From the NCBI RefSeq assembly GCF_004342065.1, contig NZ_SLZU01000010.1:1-64000 (forward strand): a stretch of 64,000 nt of DNA, in the 5' to 3' direction. The stretch is from Primorskyibacter sedentarius (GTDB lineage: Bacteria; Pseudomonadota; Alphaproteobacteria; Rhodobacterales; Rhodobacteraceae). The notes under the pieces are model-generated. The model did not search any database. It had not been told where the DNA came from and was given only the letters and a program-made list of their open reading frames with translations. Positions 56,576 to 64,000 of this stretch are shown piece after piece. Position 1 is the first letter of the stretch. Every line of letters begins with the position of its first letter. Made by a program: the position numbers and the translations under genes.

Positions 56576-57395
56576 AGCTGTGCCCCGCGCGCAACCCATC
56601 GCGCACCCGATGCGCGATCTCTATGAATTCGGGCGTGTCGCGGATCTCCAGGGGGCGTTCCCTGGGCAGCGGGCTGTCGATCACATCGCTGATCCTTCCG
56701 GGGCGCGGGCTCATCACCACGATCTTGGTGGAAAGATACACCGCTTCGGGGATCGAATGGGTGACAAAACCGATGGTCTTGCCCGTCCGTGCCCACAGCG
56801 CCAGAAGCTGTTCGTTCAGATGATCGCGGACAATTTCATCCAGCGCCCCGAACGGTTCGTCCATCAGCAAAATATCCGCATCAAAGGCCAGCGCCCGCGC
56901 GATGCTGGCGCGCTGCTGCATCCCGCCCGACAGTTGCCACGGATATTTCTTCTCGAACCCGGCAAGATCCACCAGTTCCAGCACGCGCGCCACGCGCTCG
57001 GCCTGATCCGCCTTGGAATAGCCCATGATTTCCAGCGGCAGGCGGATATTGCCGCCAATCGTCCGCCACGGGTAGAGCCCCGCCGCCTGGAAGACATAGC
57101 CATAAGCCCGCGCCTTGCGGGCCTCAGCCGCGCTGACGCCATTCACGGTGATAGACCCGCCTGTCGGATGCTCCAGATCCGCCATGCAGCGCAGAAACGT
57201 CGTCTTGCCACAACCCGACGGCCCGATGAAGCTGACAAATTCGCCCTTGCCGATATCAAGGCTCACGTCTTTCAACGCATGCACCGGACCATCGTTGGTC
57301 TGGAAGGTCAGCGAGAGGTTTTGGGCTTGGATGACCGCTGCTGCCGTTGCGACATCAGAGTGGAGTGATAGTTGATTGTTTATCATCTGTTCCAT
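56565..57395 (-). CDS. ABC transporter ATP-binding protein (NitT/TauT type)
   Basis: 276 residues. Walker A GPSGCGKTT (~58-66), signature LSGGMQQRASIARAL, Walker B LLMDEPFGALD and the switch His in FVTHSIPEAVYL are present. A GGAG lies 5 nt before the ATG at 57395, inside the end of the UDG-like gene (13-bp overlap). The first ~20 residues are polar and variable, a hint that the start region was re-formed when that gene was inserted. Confidence 0.93.
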   Translation of the reverse strand: MEQMINNQLSLHSDVATAAAVIQAQNLSLTFQTNDGPVHALKDVSLDIGKGEFVSFIGPSGCGKTTFLRCMADLEHPTGGSITVNGVSAAEARKARAYGYVFQAAGLYPWRTIGGNIRLPLEIMGYSKADQAERVARVLELVDLAGFEKKYPWQLSGGMQQRASIARALAFDADILLMDEPFGALDEIVRDHLNEQLLALWARTGKTIGFVTHSIPEAVYLSTKIVVMSPRPGRISDVIDSPLPRERPLEIRDTPEFIEIAHRVRDGLRAGHSYDD

Positions 57396-58027
57396 CGGTC
57401 TCCGAGCAAAGCCTGCAACCCTGATTGCGATCCGGTGCGGGTGATCACTCCGTATCGAGATAGATGAGGAAGACCGACCAGTCTGGATGCGGAAGTTAGC
57501 GCAAATGATCCAGTCACTCGGCCCCAGCCAAGCTGATGACGCTCAACAGTCGTAATCCCCAACATTTTCCCCACAGTCCTAAAAACAAGTGCACCCATCG
57601 TGATTACCAGCGTTGGTTTGGCTCTACCTAAGATTTCGGTCCAAACGGAAGCGCCGAACTCAACCGCTCTTTTGCGATCTGCAAGATCAGCCCAACTGGG
57701 TGATCGGAACGGCACAAGATTTCCGGCGAGCACCTTTGCAGGCTCAACACCTAACCCGCCAAACAAAGCTAAAACTTGCCGCTGCAACCGGCTGTGACCG
57801 GGTGGCGCCCCGCCCCAAGTCTCACGGTCGTATGCACTCCCGGCTTTCATCGCGAGTTCCGAATGGCCTGTTGCGGATGCACCTCCCGGATTAAGACCAA
57901 TAAAAGCAACGTCAGACGAATCCACTACATTCACCGGGCTATACAGTAACCGCCAACCGCAGTGGCGTTGTGAAGCCGTATATTCTCTGCGTATATCTGC
58001 TTCCAATCGGTCGGCAAACGAAGCCAT
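57383..58027 (-). CDS. Uracil-DNA glycosylase-superfamily-like protein, probably acquired
   Basis: 214 residues from the ATG at 58027, which shares its A with the hydA stop (TAATG). FIGLNPGG (~42-49) resembles motif A of the UDG/MUG superfamily, a central LVPFRSPSW and LVITMG follow, and LVGLPHLSRYG near the C-terminus sits where motif B is expected. The gene is clearly lower in GC than its neighbours and overlaps both, entering a pyrimidine operon that needs no such function. It could repair or sense modified DNA; substrate and family placement are uncertain. Confidence 0.75.
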   Translation of the reverse strand: MASFADRLEADIRREYTASQRHCGWRLLYSPVNVVDSSDVAFIGLNPGGASATGHSELAMKAGSAYDRETWGGAPPGHSRLQRQVLALFGGLGVEPAKVLAGNLVPFRSPSWADLADRKRAVEFGASVWTEILGRAKPTLVITMGALVFRTVGKMLGITTVERHQLGWGRVTGSFALTSASRLVGLPHLSRYGVITRTGSQSGLQALLGDRWNR

Positions 58028-59487
58028 TAGATCCCCGCTGGGATGTTCAGCGGGTCGCGCTGGATCATCTTTGGTGCGGTCAGGGCTTTCCATTTGGACA
58101 GCGCCTCATGCGCGGATGGGAAGGCGGGGCGGGGGACGAACTTGCCGCGGCCGGGTTGCGGCTGGCTGTTCTGACCCCAGGCCCAGATCACTTCGCCGCG
58201 CGACAGCGTGTAGCGGCTTTGCGCGGAGACATTGAAGCCCTCGAAGACGTTATAATCCAGCACCGAGTGGTGGTTCGCGGGCGAGATCGTCTTGGAGATT
58301 TTCGGGTCCCACACCACGATATCCGCATCCGCCCCTTCAACGATGGCCCCCTTCCTGGGGTAGATGTTGAGGATCTTGGCCACGTTGGTCGAGGTCGCGG
58401 CGACAAATTCATTGGGCGTCAGACGGCCGGTTTCCACCCCTTCGGTCCAGAGCACGGCCAGACGTTCCTCGACCCCGTTCGAGCCGTTGGGTATGATCCG
58501 GAAATCTTCGCGGCCTGCGCGTTTCTGTTCAGTGTTGAAGGCCGCGTGGTCCGTTGCCACCACCTGCAGCGACCCGGATTGCAATCCGGCCCAAAGGCTG
58601 TCCTGATGATCCTTGGACCTGAATGGGGGCGACATGACGCGGCGGGCGGCGTGGTCCCAATCCTTGTTGAAATACTCGGACTCGTCCAGCGTCAGGAACT
58701 GGATCAACGGCTCGCCGTAAACCCGCATCCCCTTTTGCCGTGCGCGCCGGATCGCTTCATGTGCCTGCTCACAGGAGACATGCACGATATACAATGGCAC
58801 ACCCGCCGCATCGGCGATGGTGATGGCCCTGTTGGCGGCCTCGCCTTCAAATTCCGGCGGACGGGAATAGGCGTGTCCCTCGGGGCCGGTGATGCCCTGA
58901 TCGAAGTATTTCTGCTGCATCTCGGCGACCAGATCGCCGTTCTCGGCATGGACCATCGGCAGCGCGCCCAGTTCGGCGCAGCGCTTGAAAGAGGCGAACA
59001 TCTCGTCATCCTCGATCATCAACGCGCCCTTGTAGGCCATGAAATGCTTGAACGAGTTGACGCCCATATCAACGGCATCCTTCATCTCGTTGAAGATGGT
59101 CTCGTTCCAGCCGGTGATGGCCATGTGATAGCCGATATCGGAACAGATCTGCGGGGCGGATTTGCGGTGCCACTCGTTGATCGCATTCTTGATCGACCCG
59201 TCCGCGCCGGGCAGACAGAAATCCACCAGCATCGTGGTGCCGCCCGTGGCTGCCGCCCAAGTGCCGGATTCGAATGTCTCGGCGGCAGTGGTGCCCATGA
59301 AGGGCATTTCCAGATGGGTATGCGGGTCGATCCCGCCGGGGATGACATAGGCCCCTTCGGCGTCGATATACTCGTCACCGCTCAGGTCTTCGCCGATCTG
59401 CTTGATGGTCTCTCCCTCAATCAGGACGTCCGCTTTCCATGTGCGATCCGCCGTGCAGACAGTGCCGTTCTTGATGACTTTGGTCAT
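58027..59487 (-). CDS. hydA: Dihydropyrimidinase (D-hydantoinase)
   Basis: 486 residues from the ATG at 59487 (GGGAG upstream). Amidohydrolase metal ligands are in GGIDPHTHLEMPF (His56, His58), the carboxylated lysine in SFKHFMAYKGAL (probably Lys153), and further ligands in PMVHAENGD, YIVHVSCEQ and VATDHAAF. It opens dihydrouracil or dihydrothymine to N-carbamoyl-beta-amino acids, the second step of reductive pyrimidine degradation. The amidohydrolase for the third step lies upstream in the operon; the first-step dehydrogenase is not in the window. Confidence 0.94.
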   Translation of the reverse strand: MTKVIKNGTVCTADRTWKADVLIEGETIKQIGEDLSGDEYIDAEGAYVIPGGIDPHTHLEMPFMGTTAAETFESGTWAAATGGTTMLVDFCLPGADGSIKNAINEWHRKSAPQICSDIGYHMAITGWNETIFNEMKDAVDMGVNSFKHFMAYKGALMIEDDEMFASFKRCAELGALPMVHAENGDLVAEMQQKYFDQGITGPEGHAYSRPPEFEGEAANRAITIADAAGVPLYIVHVSCEQAHEAIRRARQKGMRVYGEPLIQFLTLDESEYFNKDWDHAARRVMSPPFRSKDHQDSLWAGLQSGSLQVVATDHAAFNTEQKRAGREDFRIIPNGSNGVEERLAVLWTEGVETGRLTPNEFVAATSTNVAKILNIYPRKGAIVEGADADIVVWDPKISKTISPANHHSVLDYNVFEGFNVSAQSRYTLSRGEVIWAWGQNSQPQPGRGKFVPRPAFPSAHEALSKWKALTAPKMIQRDPLNIPAGI

Positions 59488-59507
59488 GTCGTTTCTCCCT
59501 GTGCCCA

Positions 59508-59536
59508 CCCGTCCCGGCCCTGAGCCGGGACCTTGC
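59508..59536. repeat. Palindromic repeat flanking the GIY-YIG gene, left copy
   Basis: A 29-bp element beginning CCCGTCCCGG and ending CCGGGACCTTGC, itself able to fold as GTCCCGG/CCGGGAC. It matches 26 of 29 positions of 59867-59895 in the same orientation. It lies 7 bp beyond the 3' end of the GIY-YIG gene. Confidence 0.8.
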
Positions 59537-59542
59537 GTCGGC

Positions 59543-59827
59543 TCAGCCAGAGATCTGGGATGTAATGTCGTGCCAATTCGGATTGCTCTGCGTTATCAGA
59601 GCAATTTTCCAGTCGCGACGCCACCGTTTGATAGCGCGCTCGCGCCTTAAAGACGTCTCGTAACAATCGTGCCTCTCGAACCAGACGAGACGGCGAATGT
59701 TGTACTTCGCTGTATGTACGCACATCCCGGTGCGGTGCGCCTCGACCCGCGCGCCAAGATCCTGCGTCCGTCCCGTGTAAAGCGCCCCGCAAGGCCGCGA
59801 TGCCATGATGTAAACGAAATGCGCCAT
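59543..59827 (-). CDS. Single-domain GIY-YIG nuclease-like protein
   Basis: 94 residues. The GIY-YIG elements are FVYIMASRPCGALYTG (VYI at 5-7, LYTG at 16-19), then Arg27 and the metal-binding Glu57 in CYETSLRRERAIKRWRR. It resembles UPF0213-type small proteins. It interrupts the amidohydrolase-dihydropyrimidinase operon, is lower in GC than both neighbours and is bracketed by copies of a palindromic repeat. This suggests it arrived with, or moves with, the repeat. Confidence 0.88.
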   Translation of the reverse strand: MAHFVYIMASRPCGALYTGRTQDLGARVEAHRTGMCVHTAKYNIRRLVWFERHDCYETSLRRERAIKRWRRDWKIALITQSNPNWHDITSQISG

Positions 59828-59866
59828 GATCCACGATGGGGCGCATAGTGTTAGGAATACGTGAAC

Positions 59867-59936
59867 CCCGTCCCGGGCTTGACCCGGGACCTTGCCCTAC
59901 GCTGGCCAAGAGGTCCCGGGTCAAGCCCGGGACGGG
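59867..59936. repeat. Large palindromic repeat, perfect 26-bp arms
   Basis: Arms 59867-59892 and 59911-59936 are exact reverse complements around an 18-bp centre, and each arm is itself a smaller palindrome built on GTCCCGGG/CCCGGGAC. The left arm repeats the 59508 element. It ends 17 bp before the amidohydrolase stop codon, so in the leftward transcript it forms a very stable hairpin directly after that gene. Confidence 0.9.
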
Positions 59937-59953
59937 AACCGCGAGGCAAAAGG

Positions 59954-61204
59954 TCACTCAACAATTCCCGCCGTTTCAATGACCGCGTGAAACAGCACAT
60001 CCGTTCCGGCGGTGGCCCATTCCTTGGAAATCTCCTCGGCCTCGTTGTGGCTGAGCCCGTCGACGCAGGGGCACATGACCATCGCGGTGGGCGCGACCTG
60101 GTTGATCCAGCAGGCGTCATGGCCCGCACCCGAGATGAGATCCCGGTGGGAATAGCCCAGACGTTCGGCGGCGTTGCGCACGGCGGCCACGCAATCCTTG
60201 TCAAACTCCACGGGATCAAAGCCGCCGGTCTTCTCGAATGCCACATCCAGCCCCATATCGGCGCAAATCTGGCTCGCCCCTTCCCGCAGGCGCTTCTCCA
60301 TATCCTCAATCACGCTCAGATCGGGCGAGCGGAAATCGACGGTAAAGACAACCTTACCGGGGATCACGTTGCGCGAGTTGGGGTAGACGTCGATATGCCC
60401 GGCCGCGCCCACCGCATCAGGTTTGTGCGACCATGCGATCTGATCCACCAGTTCCAGAATCCGCGCCATGCCGAGGCCTGCATTCTTGCGCATCGGCATG
60501 GGCGTCGATCCGGTATGGCTGTCCTTGCCGGTCACCGTTACCTGCGTCCACGACAGCCCCTGCCCGTGGGTGACAACGCCGATATCCTTGCCCTCGGCCT
60601 CAAGGATCGGGCCCTGCTCGATATGCAGCTCGAACATCGCGTGCATCTTGCGGGCGCCGACCTCTTCGTCGCCTTTCCAGCCGATCCGCTCCAGTTCTGC
60701 CCCGAACCGCTTGCCCTCGGCATCTTCGCGCCCGTAGGCCCAGTCCTGCGTGTGGACACCCGCAAAGACGCCAGAGGCCAGCATGGCAGGCGCGAACCGC
60801 GTGCCTTCCTCGTTGGTCCAGTTGGTAACCACGATGGGATGTTTCGTCTTGATGTTCATGTCGTTGAGCGAGCGGACAATCTCCAACCCGCCCAGCACGC
60901 CCAGCACGCCGTCATATTTGCCGCCTGTGGGCTGGGTATCAAGGTGGCTGCCCACATAGACCGGCAGCGCTTCGGGATCCGTCCCCTCTCGGCGCGCGAA
61001 CATGTTGCCCATCGTATCAAGCCCCATGGTGCAGCCGGCCTCCTCGCACCATTTCTCAAACAGCGTGCGGCCCTCGGCATCCTCATCGGTCAGGGTCTGG
61101 CGGTTGTTGCCACCCGCCACGCCGGGACCGATCTTGGCCATCTCCATCAGGCTGTCCCAAAGCCGGTCGCCATTGATCCGAAGGTTCTCGCCCGGTGCTG
61201 CCAT
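59954..61204 (-). CDS. Zn-dependent N-carbamoyl amidohydrolase (beta-ureidopropionase type)
   Basis: 416 residues of the M20-like AmaB/HyuC/allantoate amidohydrolase family. Metal ligands lie in VGSHLDTQPTGGKYDG (His87, Asp98) and TNWTNEEGTRF (Glu132/133), with FELHIEQGP and SGAGHDACW further on. Beside hydA it most likely converts N-carbamoyl-beta-alanine to beta-alanine, CO2 and NH3. It is the first gene of the leftward operon and faces the RutR-like regulator. Confidence 0.92.
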   Translation of the reverse strand: MAAPGENLRINGDRLWDSLMEMAKIGPGVAGGNNRQTLTDEDAEGRTLFEKWCEEAGCTMGLDTMGNMFARREGTDPEALPVYVGSHLDTQPTGGKYDGVLGVLGGLEIVRSLNDMNIKTKHPIVVTNWTNEEGTRFAPAMLASGVFAGVHTQDWAYGREDAEGKRFGAELERIGWKGDEEVGARKMHAMFELHIEQGPILEAEGKDIGVVTHGQGLSWTQVTVTGKDSHTGSTPMPMRKNAGLGMARILELVDQIAWSHKPDAVGAAGHIDVYPNSRNVIPGKVVFTVDFRSPDLSVIEDMEKRLREGASQICADMGLDVAFEKTGGFDPVEFDKDCVAAVRNAAERLGYSHRDLISGAGHDACWINQVAPTAMVMCPCVDGLSHNEAEEISKEWATAGTDVLFHAVIETAGIVE

Positions 61205-61307
61205 CTCGCCATCCCCTGTTGCTTGCGTTCAACCACCTGCCCTTGCCGCGCCCCGACAGTCAGGATCGGGGATAGGGCGTTAATGCTTGCCACGAAGGCG
61301 CATGTTT

Positions 61308-61323
61308 TTTACCATTTGGTAAA
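61308..61323. promoter_or_regulatory. RutR-type palindromic operator
   Basis: TTTACCATTTGGTAAA is a perfect palindrome around a 2-bp centre and closely follows the known E. coli RutR consensus TTGACCAnnTGGTCAA. It lies between the divergent amidohydrolase and RutR-like genes, so it can control both. Confidence 0.8.
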
Positions 61324-61431
61324 GGCACGATTGCAAGGGCGCCAATTTGTGTCAAGGATTGACTTCGAAGCTTCCCCGGACCGCGCCCGCAGAAAAGGCA
61401 TTTTGCACAATCGATCGGCAGGAAAAAATTC

Positions 61432-62085
61432 ATGGATGACGGCACGTCTTTGCCCACGGCGCCAAAACTGAGCCGGATCCAGAAACGGAACCGCAAGCGC
61501 ATCATGGACGCAGCGCTCAACGTGTTTTCGCAACACGGTTTTCGCGGTGCCACCCTGGACCAGATCGCGCAGGAGGCAGGGCTGTCAAAGCCCAATATTC
61601 TTTACTATTTCGACGGGAAAGAGGCGATCCATGTCGATTTGCTCAACACGCTGATGGCCGAATGGCTGGCGCCGCTTGAAGAGATGAACCCCGAGGGCGA
61701 ACCGCTGGACGAGCTGATGACTTACATCGCGCGCAAGCTGGAGATGAGCCGCGCCTATCCCCGCGAGAGCCGCCTGTTTGCCAATGAGATCATCCAGGGC
61801 GCCCCGCGCATCGGGCCGCATCTGGCCTCAGGGCTCAAACCACTGTTCGACCGAAAATGCGACCTGATCGCCGAATGGGTGCGGCGCGGCAAGCTTGCCC
61901 CGGTTGATCCGGGGCACCTGATTTTCTCGATCTGGGCGGTCACACAGCATTACGCAGACTTCGAGGCGCAGGTAGATGTGCTGATGCCCGACAGCGATGC
62001 TGCATGGGCGGGCGCACATACCCATGTCGAAGCCATGTTTCGAAAGCTGCTGACGCCGCCGGGCTATAGCGGGGCGCACCGCTGA
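61432..62085 (+). CDS. rutR: RutR-like TetR-family regulator
   Basis: 217 residues with AGGA before the ATG. The TetR helix-turn-helix is ATLDQIAQEAGLSKPNILYYFDGKEAIHVDLL (~40-70), identical in layout to RutR, and the ligand domain includes MSRAYPRESRLFANEIIQGAP, a RutR-typical segment. In E. coli RutR responds to uracil and thymine. Here it faces reductive-pathway genes rather than rutA-G, with a matching operator between. Confidence 0.9.
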   Translation: MDDGTSLPTAPKLSRIQKRNRKRIMDAALNVFSQHGFRGATLDQIAQEAGLSKPNILYYFDGKEAIHVDLLNTLMAEWLAPLEEMNPEGEPLDELMTYIARKLEMSRAYPRESRLFANEIIQGAPRIGPHLASGLKPLFDRKCDLIAEWVRRGKLAPVDPGHLIFSIWAVTQHYADFEAQVDVLMPDSDAAWAGAHTHVEAMFRKLLTPPGYSGAHR

Positions 62086-62110
62086 CCGGCGCCCGCGCCT
62101 CCTAAGTCGT

Positions 62111-62362
62111 TCAGCCGTTTTTCGCGGCGTTTTCCAGTGCCTGAATACGGGCGGCCAGCGCATCATTTTCTTCCCGCGCTTTCTGGGCCATGGCGCGCAC
62201 CGCGTCGAATTCCTCGCGGGTGACGAAATCGCGGTCGGCCAGCCAGCGATCCATCATCGACTTCATCGCGGTCTCCGCCTCCTGCTTGGCACCTTGGGCC
62301 ACGCCCATGGCGTTGGTCATCAGCTGCGAGATATCGTCGAAAACTTTGTTGCGGGTCTGCAT
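62111..62362 (-). CDS. ubiK: UbiK-family accessory factor (BMFP)
   Basis: 83 residues: MQTRNKVFDDISQLMTNAMGVAQGAKQEAE, an amphipathic N-terminal helix, then a heptad-like C-terminal coiled coil (ALAARIQALE). This is the BMFP/UbiK layout, a membrane-fusogenic helper of the ubiquinone-synthesis complex. It is single-gene, with convergent rutR on one side and divergent lgt on the other. Confidence 0.9.
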   Translation of the reverse strand: MQTRNKVFDDISQLMTNAMGVAQGAKQEAETAMKSMMDRWLADRDFVTREEFDAVRAMAQKAREENDALAARIQALENAAKNG

Positions 62363-62458
62363 GTGTCACTCCGGCATTTGGTTCATCGACTATATGGGCC
62401 TCGGGGAGGCATATCACAAGGTTGACTTCCCCCGATGGACAGAGGCACAGAGACGCAC

Positions 62459-63355
62459 ATGAACGCAGGCATCCCCTTCCCGCCCCTCTCGCCAGAGGTC
62501 TTTTCGATCACCCTGTTCGGGATCGAATTCGCGCTGCGCTGGTATGCGCTTGCCTATATCGCGGGCATCCTGATCGGGTGGTTTCTGGCGGTGCGTGCCG
62601 TGCGGTGCGCGCGGCTGTGGCCTGCAGACAACGCGCCGATGACGCCCGCACAGCTCGAAGATCTGGTGACCTGGGTCATCCTGGGCATTATTCTGGGCGG
62701 CCGGCTGGGTTTCGTGCTGTTTTACCAACCCGGATACTACCTTTCAAACCCGGCCGAGATCCCGATGATCTGGCAGGGGGGCATGGCCTTCCACGGCGGG
62801 ATGCTGGGCGTCGCCATTGCAGGTTTCCTCTTTGCGAGGCGGGTCGGGGCGCGCGTCCTGTCGGTGGCCGACATCATGGCGCTGGCCACACCGCCGGGCC
62901 TTCTGCTGGGTCGAATCGCCAATTTCGTGAATGCAGAGCTTTGGGGGCGGCCGACCGATGCGCCCTGGGGTGTGATCTTCCCATCTGATGCCGCGCAGAA
63001 TTGCGGTCAGGCAATCGGTGAGCTTTGCGCCCGCCATCCGTCGCAGCTTTACGAGGCCGCGCTGGAAGGACTGCTGCTTGGCGCGATCCTGCTGTGGCTT
63101 GCGTGGCGACGCGGCGCGCTGAAACTGCCCGGACAGGTGACCGGCACGTTCCTTGCAGGCTATGGCTGTACCCGCTTCATCGTGGAATTCTTCCGCCAGC
63201 CTGACATGCAATTCGTGGCACCCGGCAACCCGCTGGGACTAGCTGTTCAGCTGAATGGCTACGGTCTGACGATGGGGCAATTGCTGTCCTTGCCGATGAT
63301 TGCCGCAGGCATTGCGCTGATCGCCTTTGCCCGTCGGCGGATGGTGCGCGCGTGA
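62459..63355 (+). CDS. lgt: Prolipoprotein diacylglyceryl transferase
   Basis: 298 residues from the ATG at 62459 (AGAGG upstream; an ATG eight codons earlier is weaker). Seven membrane helices are expected. The Lgt signature [17 protein letters not shown] covers 151-167 and the catalytic-region HGG is at His112 ([11 protein letters not shown]). It performs the first step of lipoprotein maturation, ahead of Lnt and LolCDE. The next gene overlaps its stop (GTGA). Confidence 0.96.
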   Translation: MNAGIPFPPLSPEVFSITLFGIEFALRWYALAYIAGILIGWFLAVRAVRCARLWPADNAPMTPAQLEDLVTWVILGIILGGRLGFVLFYQPGYYLSNPAEIPMIWQGGMAFHGGMLGVAIAGFLFARRVGARVLSVADIMALATPPGLLLGRIANFVNAELWGRPTDAPWGVIFPSDAAQNCGQAIGELCARHPSQLYEAALEGLLLGAILLWLAWRRGALKLPGQVTGTFLAGYGCTRFIVEFFRQPDMQFVAPGNPLGLAVQLNGYGLTMGQLLSLPMIAAGIALIAFARRRMVRA

Positions 63356-64000
63356 CACCCTTGATGCGCCTTTTGCGAACGCGGATCGCGGCCGATGGTC
63401 CGATCCCCGTGGCCGATTTCATGGCCGACTGCCTGCTGCATCCCAACCACGGCTATTACGCGACCCGCGACCCTTTGGGGGCCAAGGGCGATTTCACCAC
63501 CGCCCCCGAAATCAGCCAGATGTTCGGCGAGCTGATCGGCCTGAGCCTTGCGCAAAGCTGGCTGGATCAGGGCGCGCCTGCGCCATTCACCTTGGCCGAG
63601 CTGGGGCCGGGGCGCGGGACGCTGATGGCGGATATCCTGCGCGCCACGGCGAGAATACCGGGTTTTCACGATGCGGCGCGGATCTGCCTTGTCGAGGCTT
63701 CGGCCACGTTGCGCAAGGCGCAGGCGGACACGCTGAAAGGATACGCCCCGCAATGGCTGGAACGCACGGCAGAGCTACCAGATGGGCCGTTGTGGCTGGT
63801 GGCGAATGAATTCTTCGATGCGCTGCCGATCCGCCAATTTGTGCGCGACGGTGCGGCGTGGCGCGAACGGTGCGTCGGGCTGTCCGAGGACGGTCTGCAA
63901 TTCGGCCTTGCGGCCCCTGCCCCGGTCGCCGCGCTGCAGGACCGGATAGAGGATACGCGCGACGGTGATCTGGTCGAGCTTTGCCCCGCCGCGACGGCGA
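63352..64000 (+). CDS. MidA/NDUFAF7-type SAM-dependent methyltransferase (cut by window end)
   Basis: The first 216 codons from the GTG at 63352, with the gene continuing beyond the window; an ATG three codons later is an alternative start. It is a COG1565 protein: [34 protein letters not shown] (quoted as family landmarks at residues ~31-64) is followed by the SAM loop [13 protein letters not shown] and [22 protein letters not shown]7 methylates an arginine in a complex I subunit. It is coupled to lgt. Confidence 0.92.
   Translation, partial: MTPLMRLLRTRIAADGPIPVADFMADCLLHPNHGYYATRDPLGAKGDFTTAPEISQMFGELIGLSLAQSWLDQGAPAPFTLAELGPGRGTLMADILRATARIPGFHDAARICLVEASATLRKAQADTLKGYAPQWLERTAELPDGPLWLVANEFFDALPIRQFVRDGAAWRERCVGLSEDGLQFGLAAPAPVAALQDRIEDTRDGDLVELCPAATA

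Overview
The window looks like a chromosomal segment of a marine-type Rhodobacteraceae (Roseobacter group, Alphaproteobacteria). The evidence is the high-GC coding sequence, the miaB-phoH-ybeY-corC-lnt-metK order, a metK leader matching the Rhodobacterales SAM/SAH riboswitch, an Irr-type Fur regulator beside fabA-fabB-fabI, a tripartite tricarboxylate (Tct) transporter, and a group I intron in tRNA-Arg(CCU) like the one known from Agrobacterium. This is inferred from gene content; no 16S gene is present.

Positions 1-7.4 kb are an accessory, visibly less GC-rich zone. It holds a membrane protein, a LysR regulator diverging from a small ORF, a LysE exporter with a cysteine hydrolase, a GlxA/AraC regulator and a nonsense-interrupted Imm11-like gene. 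Four same-orientation copies of a dispersed repeat (95-bp core, 133 bp in the two best copies) lie in its intergenic spaces, with several strong palindromes. Core genes begin abruptly at ihfB (7439), without the rpsA usually next to it.

Positions 7.4-34 kb are housekeeping. ihfB, a LapA-type membrane protein and trpF read rightward. A long leftward series reads miaB, an outer-membrane barrel, phoH, ybeY, corC, lnt, riboswitch-metK, a DUF1353 lipoprotein, trmB, aroA and cmk. Then come fabA-fabB-fabI, irr, a c-type cytochrome lipoprotein, a LolCDE-type transporter, two aminotransferases, a tyrosine-phosphatase-like protein coupled to an MsbA-like exporter, a glycosyltransferase and ygfZ.

Positions 34-49.4 kb are a catabolic island. 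A GntR/FCD regulator faces a 12-gene rightward series: FAH-family hydrolase, extradiol-type dioxygenase, flavin reductase, alpha/beta hydrolase, Ldh2 dehydrogenase, TctBAC transporter, YciI and NIPSNAP proteins, CaiB CoA-transferase and enoyl-CoA hydratase. A PaoABC-like molybdenum aldehyde oxidoreductase follows on the other strand. Together they suggest uptake and ring cleavage of a carboxylated, probably aromatic compound. ATTTTCGAAAAT palindromes precede its first two genes.

Positions 49.9-64 kb hold the intron-bearing tRNA-Arg(CCU), a LacI regulator, a YcaQ-type glycosylase and a 2H-phosphoesterase-like protein. A leftward pyrimidine-scavenging operon follows (amidohydrolase, dihydropyrimidinase, ABC transporter), controlled by a divergent RutR-like repressor with a 16-bp palindromic operator. 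Two foreign-looking genes sit inside this operon: a GIY-YIG nuclease bracketed by palindromic repeats, and a UDG-superfamily gene that overlaps both neighbours. The window ends with ubiK, lgt and a truncated MidA-type methyltransferase gene.
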